Below, in pieces: positions 17,010-27,153 of a stretch of DNA of 64,000 nucleotides. The DNA is from Fontisubflavum oceani (GTDB taxonomy: Bacteria; Pseudomonadota; Alphaproteobacteria; Rhodobacterales; Rhodobacteraceae). A program made the translations under genes and the position numbers. Each line of letters starts with the position of its first letter. The stretch's first letter is position 1. Location of the stretch: contig NZ_CP129111.1 in NCBI RefSeq assembly GCF_030407165.1, positions 3,410,001-3,474,000 of the forward strand, given 5' to 3'. Below the pieces are notes generated by a model, which searched no databases, had not been told where the DNA came from, and was given only the letters and a program-made list of their open reading frames with translations.

Positions 17010-20000
17010 ATGAGCCACCTGCTCGACAGACTGAACTTCCTCCAGTCCAAAGAACTGGACCAGTTCTCCAATGGCCACGGGCAAGTGACCCGCGAAAACC
17101 GCGATTGGGAAGACACCTACCGGAACCGTTGGCGGCATGACAAAGTTGTCCGCTCGACCCATGGCGTGAACTGCACCGGGTCCTGTTCCTGGAAGATTTA
17201 TGTGAAATCCGGGATCGTCACCTGGGAAACCCAGCAAACCGATTACCCCCGCACGCGGCATGACTTGCCGAACCACGAACCGCGTGGCTGTGCCCGGGGC
17301 GCCTCTTATAGCTGGTATCTTTATTCCGCGAACCGGGTGAAGAACCCGCTGGTGCGCGGCCGGCTGATGAAGGTCTGGCGCAAAATGCGCGAGACGCTCA
17401 GCCCGATCGCGGCTTGGACCAAGCTGCAATCCGATCCGATCCTGCGTGCGTCTTACGTGGAGACTCGTGGCAAAGGCGGGTTTGTCCGCGCCACCTGGGA
17501 TGAGGCCACAGAGATCACGGCTGCGGCCAACGCGTATACGGTCAAAACCTATGGCCCCGACCGCGTCTTCGGCTTCTCGCCGATCCCGGCGATGTCGATG
17601 ATTTCTTATGCCGCTGGCTCGCGTTATCTGTCGCTTCTGGGCGGCGTCTGCATGAGCTTCTATGACTGGTATTGCGACCTGCCGCCGGCCTCGCCGATGA
17701 CCTGGGGCGAGCAGACCGACGTGCCCGAAAGCGCCGATTGGTACAATGCAGGCTATCTCTTGGTTTGGGGCTCGAACGTGCCGCAAACCCGGACGCCGGA
17801 TGCGCATTTCTACACCGAAGCCCGCTATCGCGGCACCAAATCTGCCGTCATCTGCCCAGACTACTCCGAGGCGTCCAAATTCGGCGATGTCTGGCTCAAC
17901 GTAAAGCAAGGCACCGACGCGGCACTGGCTATGGCCTTTGGCCACGTGATCCTGCGTGAGTTCCATTTGGACCGTCAGGCCGAGTATTTCGAGGAATACA
18001 CAAGGAAATACTCCGACTTCCCGATGCTGGTGAAGCTCGAAGAGAAAGACGGGCGCCTGATCCCGGGCCGTTTCCTACGCGCCGATGATCTCGACGGCAA
18101 ACTGGGGGAAGACAACAACCCCGAATGGAAAACCGTCGCTTATGACAATGCCACAGGCGGCTTGGTCGCACCGAATGGCTCGATCGGCTATCGGTGGGGC
18201 GAAGACGGCGAGTGGAACCTCGAAGAACGCGCTGGTGAGGCTGAGACCGATCTAAAAATGTCGCTGATCCTCGATGATGATCATGACGATGTTTTGGGCG
18301 TCGACTTCCCCTATTTCGGTGCCGCGGCGACCGAGCAATTCACCACTGGCGACACGCGCCCCGATGTCCTGACCCGGCATATTCCGGTCAAGGTGGTCAA
18401 CACCGCCGAAGGGGAGATCAAAGTCGCCACGGTCTTCGACCTGTTCTGCGCCAATTATGGCCTCGACCGGGGCCTGGGCGGCGATTGGGTCGCCTCCGAC
18501 TATGCCGATGACGTGCCGGGCACCCCCGCCTGGGCCGAGAAAATCACCGGCGTTTCCGCCGATAAAATCATCCATGTCGCCCGGGAGTTCGCGCAAAACG
18601 CCGAAAAAACCCAAGGCAGATCGATGGTCATCATCGGTGCGGCGATGAACCACTGGTACCACATGGATATGAACTATCGCGGCGTCATCAACATGTTGGT
18701 GATGTGTGGCTGCGTCGGGCAATCGGGGGTGGTTGGGCCCACTATGTGGGTCAGGAGAAACTCCGCCCGCAGACCGGCTGGCTGCCCTTGGCCTTTGCGC
18801 TCGACTGGGGTCGTCCGCCCCGGCACATGAACTCCACCTCCGCTTGGTATGCCCATACGGATCAGTGGCGTTATGAGCAGCTGACCTCCGACGAGATCCT
18901 CTCGCCCACCGCGCCGGAAGGCGATTGGGACGCAACGATGATCGACTACAACATCCGAGCGGAACGGATGGGCTGGTTGCCCTCGGCCCCGCAGCTCAAG
19001 ACCAACCCGCTGGAGGTGGTGAAGGCCGCCAAAGCGGCGGGTCAGGAGCCCAAGGATTACATCGCTGCACAGCTCACATCAGGCGATCTGGAAATGTCTT
19101 GCGAAGACCCAGACAACCCGGCGAACTGGCCGCGCAACCTCTTTGTTTGGCGCTCGAACCTTCTGGGCTCCTCCGGCAAAGGCCATGAGTACTTCCTCAA
19201 GCACCTACTTGGCACCGATCATGGCGTTCTGGGCAAGGATCTGGGCGAGGAAGGCAAGCAATTGCCGAAAGAAGCCAAATGGTACGACGAGGCCCCACGC
19301 GGCAAACTCGACCTGCTCGTGACCATCGACTTCCGGATGAGCACCACGGCGGTTTACTCCGACATCGTGCTGCCCACTGCGTCTTGGTACGAGAAAAACG
19401 ACCTCAACACCTCGGACATGCACCCGTTCATCCACCCGCTTCCAGGCGGCCGTGGACCCGGCCTATGAATCCAAGTCGGACTGGGAGATTTTCAAGGCGA
19501 TTGCCAAGAAATTCCAGGAGGTTGCGCCGGAAGTCCTGGGCAAGGAGACCGATGTGGTGGCCCTGCCGATCTTGCACGACACCCCAGCTGAGATCGCGCA
19601 AGACCAGGTCAAAGACTGGAAGAAAGGCGAATGTGACCTGATCCCTGGCAAAACCGCGCCGAACTATGTGCCGGTGGAGCGGGACTATACGGCGATCTAT
19701 GACCGCTTCGTGGCCCTTGGCCCGCTGATGGACAAGCTTGGCAATGGCGGCAAAGGCATCGCCTGGAACACCGAACATGAGGTGCAGCATCTGCGCGATC
19801 TGAACGGTGTCTGGGAAGATGGTCCCGCGAAAGGCTGCGCCAAGATCGTCACCGATATCGACGCCTCGGAAGTGGTGTTGATGCTGGCGCCGGAAACCAA
19901 TGGCGAGGTCTCGGTCAAAGCCTGGGATGCGCTCTCCAAGGCGACGGGCCGCGATCACACCCACCTGGCCAAGCCGAAAGAGGATGAGAAAATCCGGTTC

Positions 20001-20744
20001 CGCGATATCGCGGCGCAACCGCGGAAGATCATCTCTTCCCCGACTTGGTCGGGGCTTGAAAGCGAAAAGGTTTGCTACAACGCAGGCTATACCAATGTCC
20101 ACGAATTGATCCCCTGGCGCACACTCACGGGACGCCAACAGCTGTACCAGGATCACCTGTGGATGCGGGCCTTCGGCGAAGGCTTGATGTCCTACCGCCC
20201 GCCGGTGGATCTCAAGACCATTACCGATGACATTCACACCGATAAGGACAATCCGCATCTGGTGCTGAACTTCATCACCCCGCACCAGAAATGGGGCATC
20301 CATTCCACCTATACCGACAACCTGTTGATGCTGACGCTCAACCGGGGCGGTCCGGTGGTCTGGATCAGTGAGAATGACGCCAAAAGCGTCGGGATCGCTG
20401 ATAATGACTGGGTGGAGGCCTATAATGCCAACGGGGCGCTCACGGCTCGCGCGGTTGTCTCTCAGCGGATGAAAGATGGCACCATCTTCATGTATCACGC
20501 GCAGGAGAAAATCGTGAACACGCCGGGCTCCGAGAAGACCGGCAACCGGGGCGGCATCCACAACTCCGTCACACGGGCCACGCTGAAACCCACCCATATG
20601 ATCGGCGGCTACGCCCATCAGGCCTATGGCTTCAACTACTACGGAACCGTCGGCGCAAACCGGGATGAGTTCATCGTTCTCAGAAAAATGCGAAAGGTCG
20701 ATTGGCTCGACCAAGAGGCAACCAAATCGGAGGCAGCCCAATGA
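17010..20744 (+). CDS. narG: Respiratory nitrate reductase alpha subunit, with two frameshifts
   Basis: NarG reduces nitrate to nitrite at a Mo-bisMGD centre on the cytoplasmic side of the membrane. Visible features are the FS0 cluster ligands His51, Cys55, Cys59 and Cys94, the Mo ligand Asp223 in DWYCDLPPASPMTWGEQ, and the ending RKMRKVDWLDQE. The coding frame changes twice. At 18725-18729 a run of five G should be six (giving QSGGGWAHYVGQEKL), and near 19442 one C is extra (repair gives FIHPLQAAVDPAYES). After repair the frame is 1245 codons, the normal size of NarG. The two opposite shifts cancel in length, so sequence error is more likely than decay. The stop overlaps narH. Confidence 0.88.
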
Positions 20745-22261
20745 GAGTGCGCGCACAAATCGGCATGGTTCTGAACCTGGACAAATGCATTGGCTGTCAC
20801 ACCTGTTCAGTCACCTGCAAAAACGTCTGGACCAGCCGCGAAGGCGTCGAATACGCCTGGTTCAACAATGTGGAGACCAAACCGGGCACCGGCTATCCCA
20901 CGGATTGGGAAAACCAGGAGCGCTGGAATGGCGGCTGGACGCGGACCCGAGGGGGCAAGCTCCAGCCGAAACAGGGGGCCAAGTGGCGGATCCTGTCGAA
21001 TATCTTCGGCAATCCCGATCTGCCCGAGATCGACGATTACTATGAGCCGTTCGATTTCGACTATGACCACCTGAAATCGGCGCCCGAGATGAAGGCGTTC
21101 CCGACGGCGCGCCCGTTCTCAAAACTTACCGGCGAGCGGATCGAGAAGATCGAGAAAGGCCCGAACTGGGAGGAAATCCTAGGCGGCGAATTCGCGAAAC
21201 GGTCTCAGGATTACAACTTCGAGGGCGTCCAGAAGGAGATCTACGGGGAATACGAGAACACCTTCATGATGTATCTCCCCCGCCTCTGCGAGCATTGCCT
21301 GAACCCGACTTGCGCCGCCTCCTGCCCGTCCGGCGCGATCTATAAGCGTGAGGAAGACGGCATCGTTCTGATCGACCAGGAGAAATGCCGGGGCTGGCGG
21401 ATGTGTGTCTCGGGCTGCCCCTACAAGAAGGTCTATTACAACTGGGAAAGCGGCAAATCCGAGAAATGCACCTTGTGCTACCCGCGGATCGAAAGCGGCA
21501 ACCCGACAGTCTGTTCTGAGACCTGTGTGGGGCGCATCCGGTATCTCGGCGTGATGCTTTATGATGCCGACAAGATCGAAGAGGCGGCCAATCAGGCCAA
21601 CACCACCGATCTGTACGATGCGCAATTGGGTGTCTTCCTCGACCCCAATGATCCCGGCGTGATCGAAGCCGCGCGGGCCGATGGCATCCCCGAGGATTGG
21701 CTGAAATCGGCGCAGGAAAGCCCGATCTGGAAAATGGCAATGGAATGGAAAGTCGCCTTCCCGCTGCATCCGGAATATCGGACCCTGCCAATGGTTTGGT
21801 ACATCCCGCCGCTCTCCCCGATCCAAAACGCCGCCGAGGCCGGTGCGATTGGCGTCGATGGCGCGATGCCAGATGTCCGGTCCTTGCGCATCCCGCTGAA
21901 ATACCTGGCGAATATGCTGACAGCGGGCGATGAGGCACCGGTGGCTCAAGCGCTGGAGCGGATGCTGGCGATGCGCGCCTATATGCGGTCGAAAACCGTG
22001 GATGGCGTGATCGACGAGGGCATTGCCGCGCGGGCGGGTCTCTCCGGTCGGGTGATCGAGGAAATGTATAAAATCATGGCCCTTGCCGATTACGAAGACC
22101 GGTTTGTGATCCCGACCACGCACCGGGAACAGGTCGAAGATGCTTATGATCTGCGCGGTGGCTGCGGCTTTACCGATACCAATGGCTGCTCACCCGGCAT
22201 CAACAAAGGCTCGCTCTTCGGCGGGTCCAAGAAACCCCTAAAAATGCCGGAGGCGATGTAA
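20741..22261 (+). CDS. narH: Respiratory nitrate reductase beta subunit
   Basis: NarH (506 residues) carries electrons from NarI to NarG through four iron-sulfur clusters. All four cysteine groups are present: CIGCHTCSVTC, CEHCLNPTCAASC, CRGWRMCVSGC and CTLCYPRIESGNPTVCSETC. The tryptophan in CRGW replaces a cysteine and makes one cluster 3Fe-4S, as in E. coli NarH. ATG 20741 overlaps the narG stop (ATGA) and is preceded by GGAGG. The stop overlaps the first base of narJ. Confidence 0.93.
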   Translation: MRVRAQIGMVLNLDKCIGCHTCSVTCKNVWTSREGVEYAWFNNVETKPGTGYPTDWENQERWNGGWTRTRGGKLQPKQGAKWRILSNIFGNPDLPEIDDYYEPFDFDYDHLKSAPEMKAFPTARPFSKLTGERIEKIEKGPNWEEILGGEFAKRSQDYNFEGVQKEIYGEYENTFMMYLPRLCEHCLNPTCAASCPSGAIYKREEDGIVLIDQEKCRGWRMCVSGCPYKKVYYNWESGKSEKCTLCYPRIESGNPTVCSETCVGRIRYLGVMLYDADKIEEAANQANTTDLYDAQLGVFLDPNDPGVIEAARADGIPEDWLKSAQESPIWKMAMEWKVAFPLHPEYRTLPMVWYIPPLSPIQNAAEAGAIGVDGAMPDVRSLRIPLKYLANMLTAGDEAPVAQALERMLAMRAYMRSKTVDGVIDEGIAARAGLSGRVIEEMYKIMALADYEDRFVIPTTHREQVEDAYDLRGGCGFTDTNGCSPGINKGSLFGGSKKPLKMPEAM

Positions 22262-22965
22262 TGGACCGCACCTTAAAAGCCCTTTCGCTCATCCTCAGCT
22301 ACCCGACGCGGGAGCTGCAGGAGGCGATGCCGGAAATCGGAGGCGTCCTGGCCTCCGATACAAGGCTTACCGCGGCGGCCCGTCGGGCATTGCGCCCGCT
22401 GGTCGAGGATATTGCCCAAAGCGATATCTATGACCTGGAAGAGCGCTTCGTGATGCTCTTCGATCGCTCGCGCACCCTCTCGCTCAACCTGTTTGAGCAT
22501 GTCCATGGCGAAAGCCGGGATCGGGGCGGTGCCATGGTCAGCCTGATGGAGACCTATCGCGAGGCTGGGTTTGAACCCATGACCTCGGAACTGCCCGATC
22601 ACTTGCCAGTCTTGCTCGAATTCCTGTCCACGCGTCCCTTCGTCGAGGTACAGGATACTTTGGCGGACGCGGCCCATATATTCCAAGCTTTGGCTGACCG
22701 GCTCGACCGGCGCGAAAGCCCGTATGGTGCCGTGTTCGCCGCTCTTTTACAGCTTTCCGGTCACAAAGCGGACGCCGCTGCCGTGGCCGAGTTGCTGGAA
22801 GAGCCCGAGACAGACCCCAATGATCTGGAGGCGCTGGACCAGGTTTGGGAAGAAAGCGAGGTCGTGTTCGGCCCTGACCCCAATGCCGGCTGCCCACAAG
22901 TGCGCGAGATGCTCTCGCGTATGGAGACCCCCGTACCCACCGCTCCGCAACACGCGGCCGAATAG
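22261..22965 (+). CDS. narJ: Nitrate reductase assembly chaperone
   Basis: NarJ (234 residues) is a cytoplasmic chaperone that holds NarGH until the molybdenum cofactor is inserted and NarI is ready. It is an all-helical TorD-like protein; visible signs are LSLILSYPTRELQEA at the N-terminus, FVMLFDRSRTLSLNLFEHVHG with the family EHVHGESRDRG stretch, and DHLPVLLEFLST. It is not part of the final enzyme. The ATG shares a base with the narH stop (TAATG), so it is translationally coupled. Confidence 0.92.
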   Translation: MDRTLKALSLILSYPTRELQEAMPEIGGVLASDTRLTAAARRALRPLVEDIAQSDIYDLEERFVMLFDRSRTLSLNLFEHVHGESRDRGGAMVSLMETYREAGFEPMTSELPDHLPVLLEFLSTRPFVEVQDTLADAAHIFQALADRLDRRESPYGAVFAALLQLSGHKADAAAVAELLEEPETDPNDLEALDQVWEESEVVFGPDPNAGCPQVREMLSRMETPVPTAPQHAAE

Positions 22966-22977
22966 GGAGAAAGAGAC

Positions 22978-23718
22978 ATGTTTTCGAACTTCAGCCTCGA
23001 CTTCATCATCTTTGGAGTCATGCCCTATGTCGCACTGACCGTGCTGCTGGTGGGCACCATCGCGCGTTATGAACGCGACCCCTACACCTGGAAATCCAGC
23101 TCCTCGCAATTGCTGCGGCGCAAGCAGTTGATCCTGGGCTCCGTCCTCTTCCATGTGGGTATTCTGACGGTGTTTTTCGGCCACCTCTTAGGGCTGTTCA
23201 CGCCGGTCTGGGTGCTGGATGCCTTGGGCATACCCTACGCCTTGAAACAGTGGCTTGCGGTTGTGGTTGGCGGCATTGCGGGGATCGTCGCGCTGATCGG
23301 GGCGACCATGCTGATGCATCGCCGCCTGACCGATCCGCGTATTCGGGCCACCTCCAGCTTTGCTGATATCGGCATTCTGGGCCTGATCTGGCTGCAACTC
23401 TTGATCGGGCTGCTGACGATCACGCAGACAATGCAGCACATGGATGGTGCCGAAATGGTCCGCTTCATGACCTGGTCGCAAAGCGTGGTGACCTGGAACC
23501 TGAACGCCTGGCTCATGGTTGTGGATGTGCATTGGCTCTACAAAATCCACATCTTCCTAGGTCTTTTGATCACCATGCTCTTCCCGTTCACCCGGTTGGT
23601 GCACATGATCTCGGCCCCGATCCGCTATCTTTGGCGGCCCGGCTATCAGGTGGTGCGCTCGCGCCGTCAAACCTCCTTGCCGGCACGGTCGGCCAAACCT
23701 CAGACGCCAGCGGAGTAA
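22978..23718 (+). CDS. narI: Respiratory nitrate reductase gamma subunit (cytochrome b)
   Basis: NarI (246 residues) anchors NarGH to the inner membrane and oxidises quinol with two b hemes. Five membrane helices can be seen. The four heme histidines are present at His59 (LFHVG), His69 (FGHLLG), His191 (KIHIFLG) and His209 (RLVHMIS), with the spacing of the E. coli protein. AGGGAGAAAGAG precedes the ATG. The following parvulin gene begins seven bases after the stop. Confidence 0.93.
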   Translation: MFSNFSLDFIIFGVMPYVALTVLLVGTIARYERDPYTWKSSSSQLLRRKQLILGSVLFHVGILTVFFGHLLGLFTPVWVLDALGIPYALKQWLAVVVGGIAGIVALIGATMLMHRRLTDPRIRATSSFADIGILGLIWLQLLIGLLTITQTMQHMDGAEMVRFMTWSQSVVTWNLNAWLMVVDVHWLYKIHIFLGLLITMLFPFTRLVHMISAPIRYLWRPGYQVVRSRRQTSLPARSAKPQTPAE

Positions 23719-23724
23719 GGCCCG

Positions 23725-24522
23725 ATGAGCACTGCCCTTTTTCCCGATCTAATCGTCAACGGCGAGCTGGTGCCCCAAGCCCAGATTGCCGCCGAGGCGC
23801 AAAACCACGCCGCGCCGAAAGGCAAGCCCGGCATCGCCTGGCGAAAAGCGGCGCAGGCCGTAGCGATCCGCACGCTTCTGTTGCAAGAGGCGGCACGGCA
23901 AGGGCTGACACCCGCGCCGGAAGAGATTGGGCCGGGGCAGTTTGAAACCGAAGAGGAGGCCCTGATCCGGGGCCTTCTCGACACCGCCGTCGTGGCGGAC
24001 ACCCCCGACGAAGCTGACATTAAAGCCGAATGGGAGAAGGACCCGGACCGGTTCAAGACGCCGCCGCTTTGGGAAGTGTCCCATATCCTCGTCGCCTGCG
24101 ACCCGCGCGACGAAGAGATGTGCGAGATTGCCCAGAAACGGGCCGCGGGTCTGATTGAGCTGGCCCTTGAGACCCCAACAAGCTTTGCCAAGCTGGCCCG
24201 CAACAACAGCGATTGCGGCTCGAAAGCGAATGGCGGCGCGTTGGGCCAGCTTGGCCCGGGCGACACCGTGCCGGAGTTTGAGGCCGCTCTGCGCGGTATG
24301 GATGAAGGCGACATCACGCCCGAGCCTGTTCTGACCCGGCATGGCTATCACATCATCCGCATGGATGCGCTTGGCGCGCGGAAAACCCTACCCTATGACG
24401 CCGTGCGGCCAAAAATCTCTGAGGCGATGGAAAAGGCCGCCTGGACCCGTGCGGCGCAAACTTATGTGAATGACCTAGTGGCAGGGGCCGAAATCACTGG
24501 CGCCGACATGGCGCCGATCTGA
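23725..24522 (+). CDS. Parvulin-type peptidyl-prolyl isomerase of the nar operon
   Basis: This protein of 265 residues has a PpiC/rotamase domain at about 110-215 (WEVSHILVACD, SDCGSKANGGALGQLGPGDTV, EPVLTRHGYHIIRMD). There is no signal peptide, so it acts in the cytoplasm. It follows narI by seven bases and is cotranscribed with narGHJI, a position seen in other alphaproteobacterial nar clusters (NifM-like proteins beside nar genes). A role in folding or maturing the reductase is plausible but not shown. Confidence 0.85.
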   Translation: MSTALFPDLIVNGELVPQAQIAAEAQNHAAPKGKPGIAWRKAAQAVAIRTLLLQEAARQGLTPAPEEIGPGQFETEEEALIRGLLDTAVVADTPDEADIKAEWEKDPDRFKTPPLWEVSHILVACDPRDEEMCEIAQKRAAGLIELALETPTSFAKLARNNSDCGSKANGGALGQLGPGDTVPEFEAALRGMDEGDITPEPVLTRHGYHIIRMDALGARKTLPYDAVRPKISEAMEKAAWTRAAQTYVNDLVAGAEITGADMAPI

Positions 24523-24648
24523 GCCTGCCAACTGGATGACGACCATGCTATCTTCAGCCCCACCCCGGCCGCCGCGAGACACAGGCTTTGAAGCCGAAGG
24601 GTTGGCGACGCTCCGTGCTTTTGGCAATCTGTAAGAACGAGGATTGAT

Positions 24649-25164
24649 ATGAACATCGCATACACCATAGCGCCCGGCCGCGGCGATACAGATCTGCTTT
24701 TGGCGGGCGTCGCCGCCCGTCTGGCCGCGTGCGGCGTAAAGGCCGCAGGCACCGTGCAGATCAATACCGATCGCGAAACCTGCCATGCTTGCGACATGGA
24801 TGTCCGCGTTCTGCCCGATGGCCCGGTGATCCGCATCTCGCAAGACCTCGGCAAAGCCTCGCGCGGTTGTCGGCTAGACCCAGAGGCCTTGGAACAGGCC
24901 GTCGCGCAGGTTCAGACCAATCTCGGCGCGGGCGTCGACCTTCTGATCGTCAACAAGTTCGGAAAACATGAGGCCGAGGGGCGCGGGTTTCGCCCGGTGA
25001 TCGCCGAAGCCCTGGAACTGGGCTTGCCGGTTTTGGTCGGGTTAAACGCGTTAAACCAAGATGCGTTTATGGAGTTTACGGCCGATCTCGGCGAGGCCTT
25101 GCCGCCTGAGGAAACCGCACTTGTGGACTGGGTCAAAGCGCATTTGACGGCAGAGGCAGCCTGA
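24649..25164 (+). CDS. DUF2478 domain protein
   Basis: This 171-residue cytoplasmic protein looks like a small nucleotide-binding alpha/beta protein. It has IAYTIAPGRGDTDLLLAGVA at the start (in place of a standard P-loop), CHACDMDVRVLPDG with two close cysteines, SQDLGKASRGCRLDP, and LLIVNKFGKHEAEGRG, a conserved NKFGK block typical of DUF2478. Proteins of this family often sit near molybdenum or nitrate genes; here it follows the nar operon after a 126-base gap. Function unknown. The gap has a small GGCT/AGCC hairpin at 24584-24595, and I recognise no riboswitch in it. Confidence 0.72.
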   Translation: MNIAYTIAPGRGDTDLLLAGVAARLAACGVKAAGTVQINTDRETCHACDMDVRVLPDGPVIRISQDLGKASRGCRLDPEALEQAVAQVQTNLGAGVDLLIVNKFGKHEAEGRGFRPVIAEALELGLPVLVGLNALNQDAFMEFTADLGEALPPEETALVDWVKAHLTAEAA

Positions 25165-25274
25165 GCGGCCTCTTGTTCAATCTGCAACCCTGACCGATTG
25201 CGCGTTTTGCGCCCCTAGGCAGCGGGCCCGCCCGCGCCTATAACGCGCCGGAGATCAGAACCGGAGGCGCCCCA

Positions 25275-25862
25275 ATGCGCAGCGCAGAGATCAGCCGCAA
25301 GACGGCAGAAACCGATATCCGTGTCGAGATTAATCTCGACGGCACAGGGGTTTATGACAATCAGACCGGCATAGGCTTTTTTGACCATATGCTGGATCAA
25401 CTGGCGCGCCATTCGCTGATCGATATGAAAATCCGCTGCGCCGGTGATCTGCATATCGATGATCACCACAGCGTTGAAGATGTGGGTATCGCGCTTGGCC
25501 AAGCGCTGACGGCCGCGCTAGGCGACAAACGTGGCATCCGGCGCTATGGTGCCTGTCTTTTGCCGATGGATGACGCTTTGGTACGCGCCGCGCTTGATCT
25601 GAGCGGGCGGCCCTATCTGGTTTGGCATGTGGAGATGCCCACCGCGAAGATCGGTGCCTTCGATACAGAACTGGTGCGCGAGTTTTTCCAGGCGTTTTCG
25701 ACCCATGGCGGGATCACACTGCATGTGGACCAAATCCACGGGATCAATAGCCACCACATCGCTGAGGCGGCATTCAAAGCGGTCGCGCGGGCGTTGCGCG
25801 AGGCGGTTGAAACCGACCCGCGCAAGGCCGATGCCGTGCCGTCGACCAAGGGCAGTCTCTGA
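25275..25862 (+). CDS. hisB: Imidazoleglycerol-phosphate dehydratase
   Basis: HisB (195 residues) removes water from imidazole glycerol phosphate, the sixth... seventh-stage reaction region of histidine synthesis that leads to imidazole acetol phosphate. It is the monofunctional dehydratase, without the phosphatase domain of the enterobacterial protein. The metal-binding histidine motifs are clear: GFFDHMLDQLARHS and DLHIDDHHSVEDVGI, then INSHHIAEAAFKA near the C-terminus. It begins a his gene group continuing with hisH four bases after its stop. Confidence 0.95.
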   Translation: MRSAEISRKTAETDIRVEINLDGTGVYDNQTGIGFFDHMLDQLARHSLIDMKIRCAGDLHIDDHHSVEDVGIALGQALTAALGDKRGIRRYGACLLPMDDALVRAALDLSGRPYLVWHVEMPTAKIGAFDTELVREFFQAFSTHGGITLHVDQIHGINSHHIAEAAFKAVARALREAVETDPRKADAVPSTKGSL

Positions 25863-25866
25863 GCAT

Positions 25867-26505
25867 ATGACCACCGTTTTAATCGACTATGACAGCGGCA
25901 ATCTGCATTCCGCAGAGAAGGCGTTTCAACGCATGGCACGCGAAGGTGGCTATGAACCGGTGATCGTGACCGACCGGCCCGAGGATGTGGCGCGCGCCAG
26001 CCGCGTTGTGCTGCCCGGTGATGGAGCATTTCCGGCCTGTCGGCGTGGCCTGCAAGCGATAGACGGGCTGGAAGAGGCGATTGTTGAAGCTGTCGAGACG
26101 CGCGGCGTGCCATTCCTCGGCATCTGTGTGGGCATGCAGATGCTCGCCTCGTGGGGCCGGGAATATGAGGATGTGGCGGGGTTTGGTTGGGTTCCGGGCG
26201 AGGTGGTCCGCATCAAGCCTTCAGAGCCGCGGATGAAAGTGCCGCATATGGGCTGGAACGATCTGGTGATCGATCAGGCCCATCCGGTCTTGGCCGGGTT
26301 GGAGACCGGCAATCACGCCTATTTCGTGCATTCCTATCATATGCAGGTGGCCGAACCGGGCGACCTCTTGGCGCATGTGGATTATGGCGGGCCGGTGACC
26401 GCGATTGTCGGGCGGAACAATGTGGTCGGCACACAGTTCCATCCGGAAAAGAGTCAGCACGCGGGGCTACGGCTGATTTCAAACTTTCTGGGTTGGGCCC
26501 CTTAG
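25867..26505 (+). CDS. hisH: Imidazole glycerol phosphate synthase, glutaminase subunit
   Basis: HisH (212 residues) releases ammonia from glutamine and passes it to HisF. The class I amidotransferase triad is visible: the nucleophile Cys87 in PFLGICVGMQML and His/Glu in GTQFHPEKSQ near the end. VLIDYDSGNLHSAEKAF marks the N-terminus. I chose ATG 25867; the frame is open far upstream inside hisB, but that part does not resemble HisH. Its partner hisF lies 3 kb further on. Confidence 0.95.
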   Translation: MTTVLIDYDSGNLHSAEKAFQRMAREGGYEPVIVTDRPEDVARASRVVLPGDGAFPACRRGLQAIDGLEEAIVEAVETRGVPFLGICVGMQMLASWGREYEDVAGFGWVPGEVVRIKPSEPRMKVPHMGWNDLVIDQAHPVLAGLETGNHAYFVHSYHMQVAEPGDLLAHVDYGGPVTAIVGRNNVVGTQFHPEKSQHAGLRLISNFLGWAP

Positions 26506-26510
26506 GGCTT

Positions 26511-26535
26511 GCGCCGGTCCGTATCGGACCGGCGC
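26511..26535. other. Perfect hairpin after hisH
   Basis: An 11-bp stem (26511-26521 with 26525-26535) with a 3-base loop is followed at 26555-26569 by a smaller GGCCCC/GGGGCC hairpin. There is no T run, so it is probably an mRNA end-protecting or bidirectional structure between hisH and the convergent DUF2147 gene. Confidence 0.55.
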
Positions 26536-26607
26536 GGTGGCGCGGTGCGGCTCAGGCCCCTTTGGGGCCATCGCCACACCGCATTGCCATGAACTAGATG
26601 GAACCGC

Positions 26608-27003
26608 TCAGTTAACCCGCTGCCAGCGTCCGCCTTCGCGGCACACGGCCCCGCCCATAACGCAGCCCGAGACGACCAGTTGATCGCCTGAGAGCTGCAA
26701 ACGCGAGCGATAGGTACGGTCGCGATCCGGCGAATAGAGCCGCCCGCGATATTCGCCACCGCCCTCGGGCATGGTGTCCCAGATGATTTGACGCCCAACA
26801 TTCTCCGAGGTCATCGTCGCACCCGAGGCATCAAAGGCCTCGATCAGCGTCCCGCAGAGCGCCGCGCCGCATTGTTGCACCTGGATGATCCCGGTATTGC
26901 CATTGTCGTCCGGTGCCGTCCGCCAATTGCCGATAAGATCGTCCGCGCTCGCCATGCCAGTCATCGCGAGGCTGGCGGCAGCCGCCAAAATAAGATGTTT
27001 CAT
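26608..27003 (-). CDS. DUF2147-like small secreted protein
   Basis: This 131-residue protein has a signal peptide (MKHLILAAAASLAMTGMASA). The mature part starts DDLIGNWRTAPDDNGN and continues IIQVQQCGAALCGTLIEAFD, the pattern of DUF2147 proteins, which form a small periplasmic beta-barrel. The four cysteines (two in the QCGAALCG segment, two near the end in SGCVMGGAVC) could form disulfides. It reads against the surrounding his genes and has its own GGGAGGAG ribosome site. Function unknown. Confidence 0.75.
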   Translation of the reverse strand: MKHLILAAAASLAMTGMASADDLIGNWRTAPDDNGNTGIIQVQQCGAALCGTLIEAFDASGATMTSENVGRQIIWDTMPEGGGEYRGRLYSPDRDRTYRSRLQLSGDQLVVSGCVMGGAVCREGGRWQRVN

Positions 27004-27153
27004 GATCGTCTCCTCCCACAGATTGGCAAGATGGTGAGGCATGGGCGGCCCCTCTGGCAAGCCTGACGTTGGGGTCACTTGGGTCTCTGGCTTGGCAATC
27101 GGTCGCGGCTGCGCCAAAAGGGCGGCGCTGAATACACCTGGAAAGCCCGCGCC

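Noticed and set aside
18725..19443. narG as a true pseudogene in three pieces
   Set aside because: The two one-base shifts are opposite and restore the normal 1245 codons, and the rest of the operon is intact.
24523..24648. Molybdenum-cofactor riboswitch in the DUF2478 leader
   Set aside because: Only one 4-bp hairpin can be seen; I cannot recognise the conserved core.
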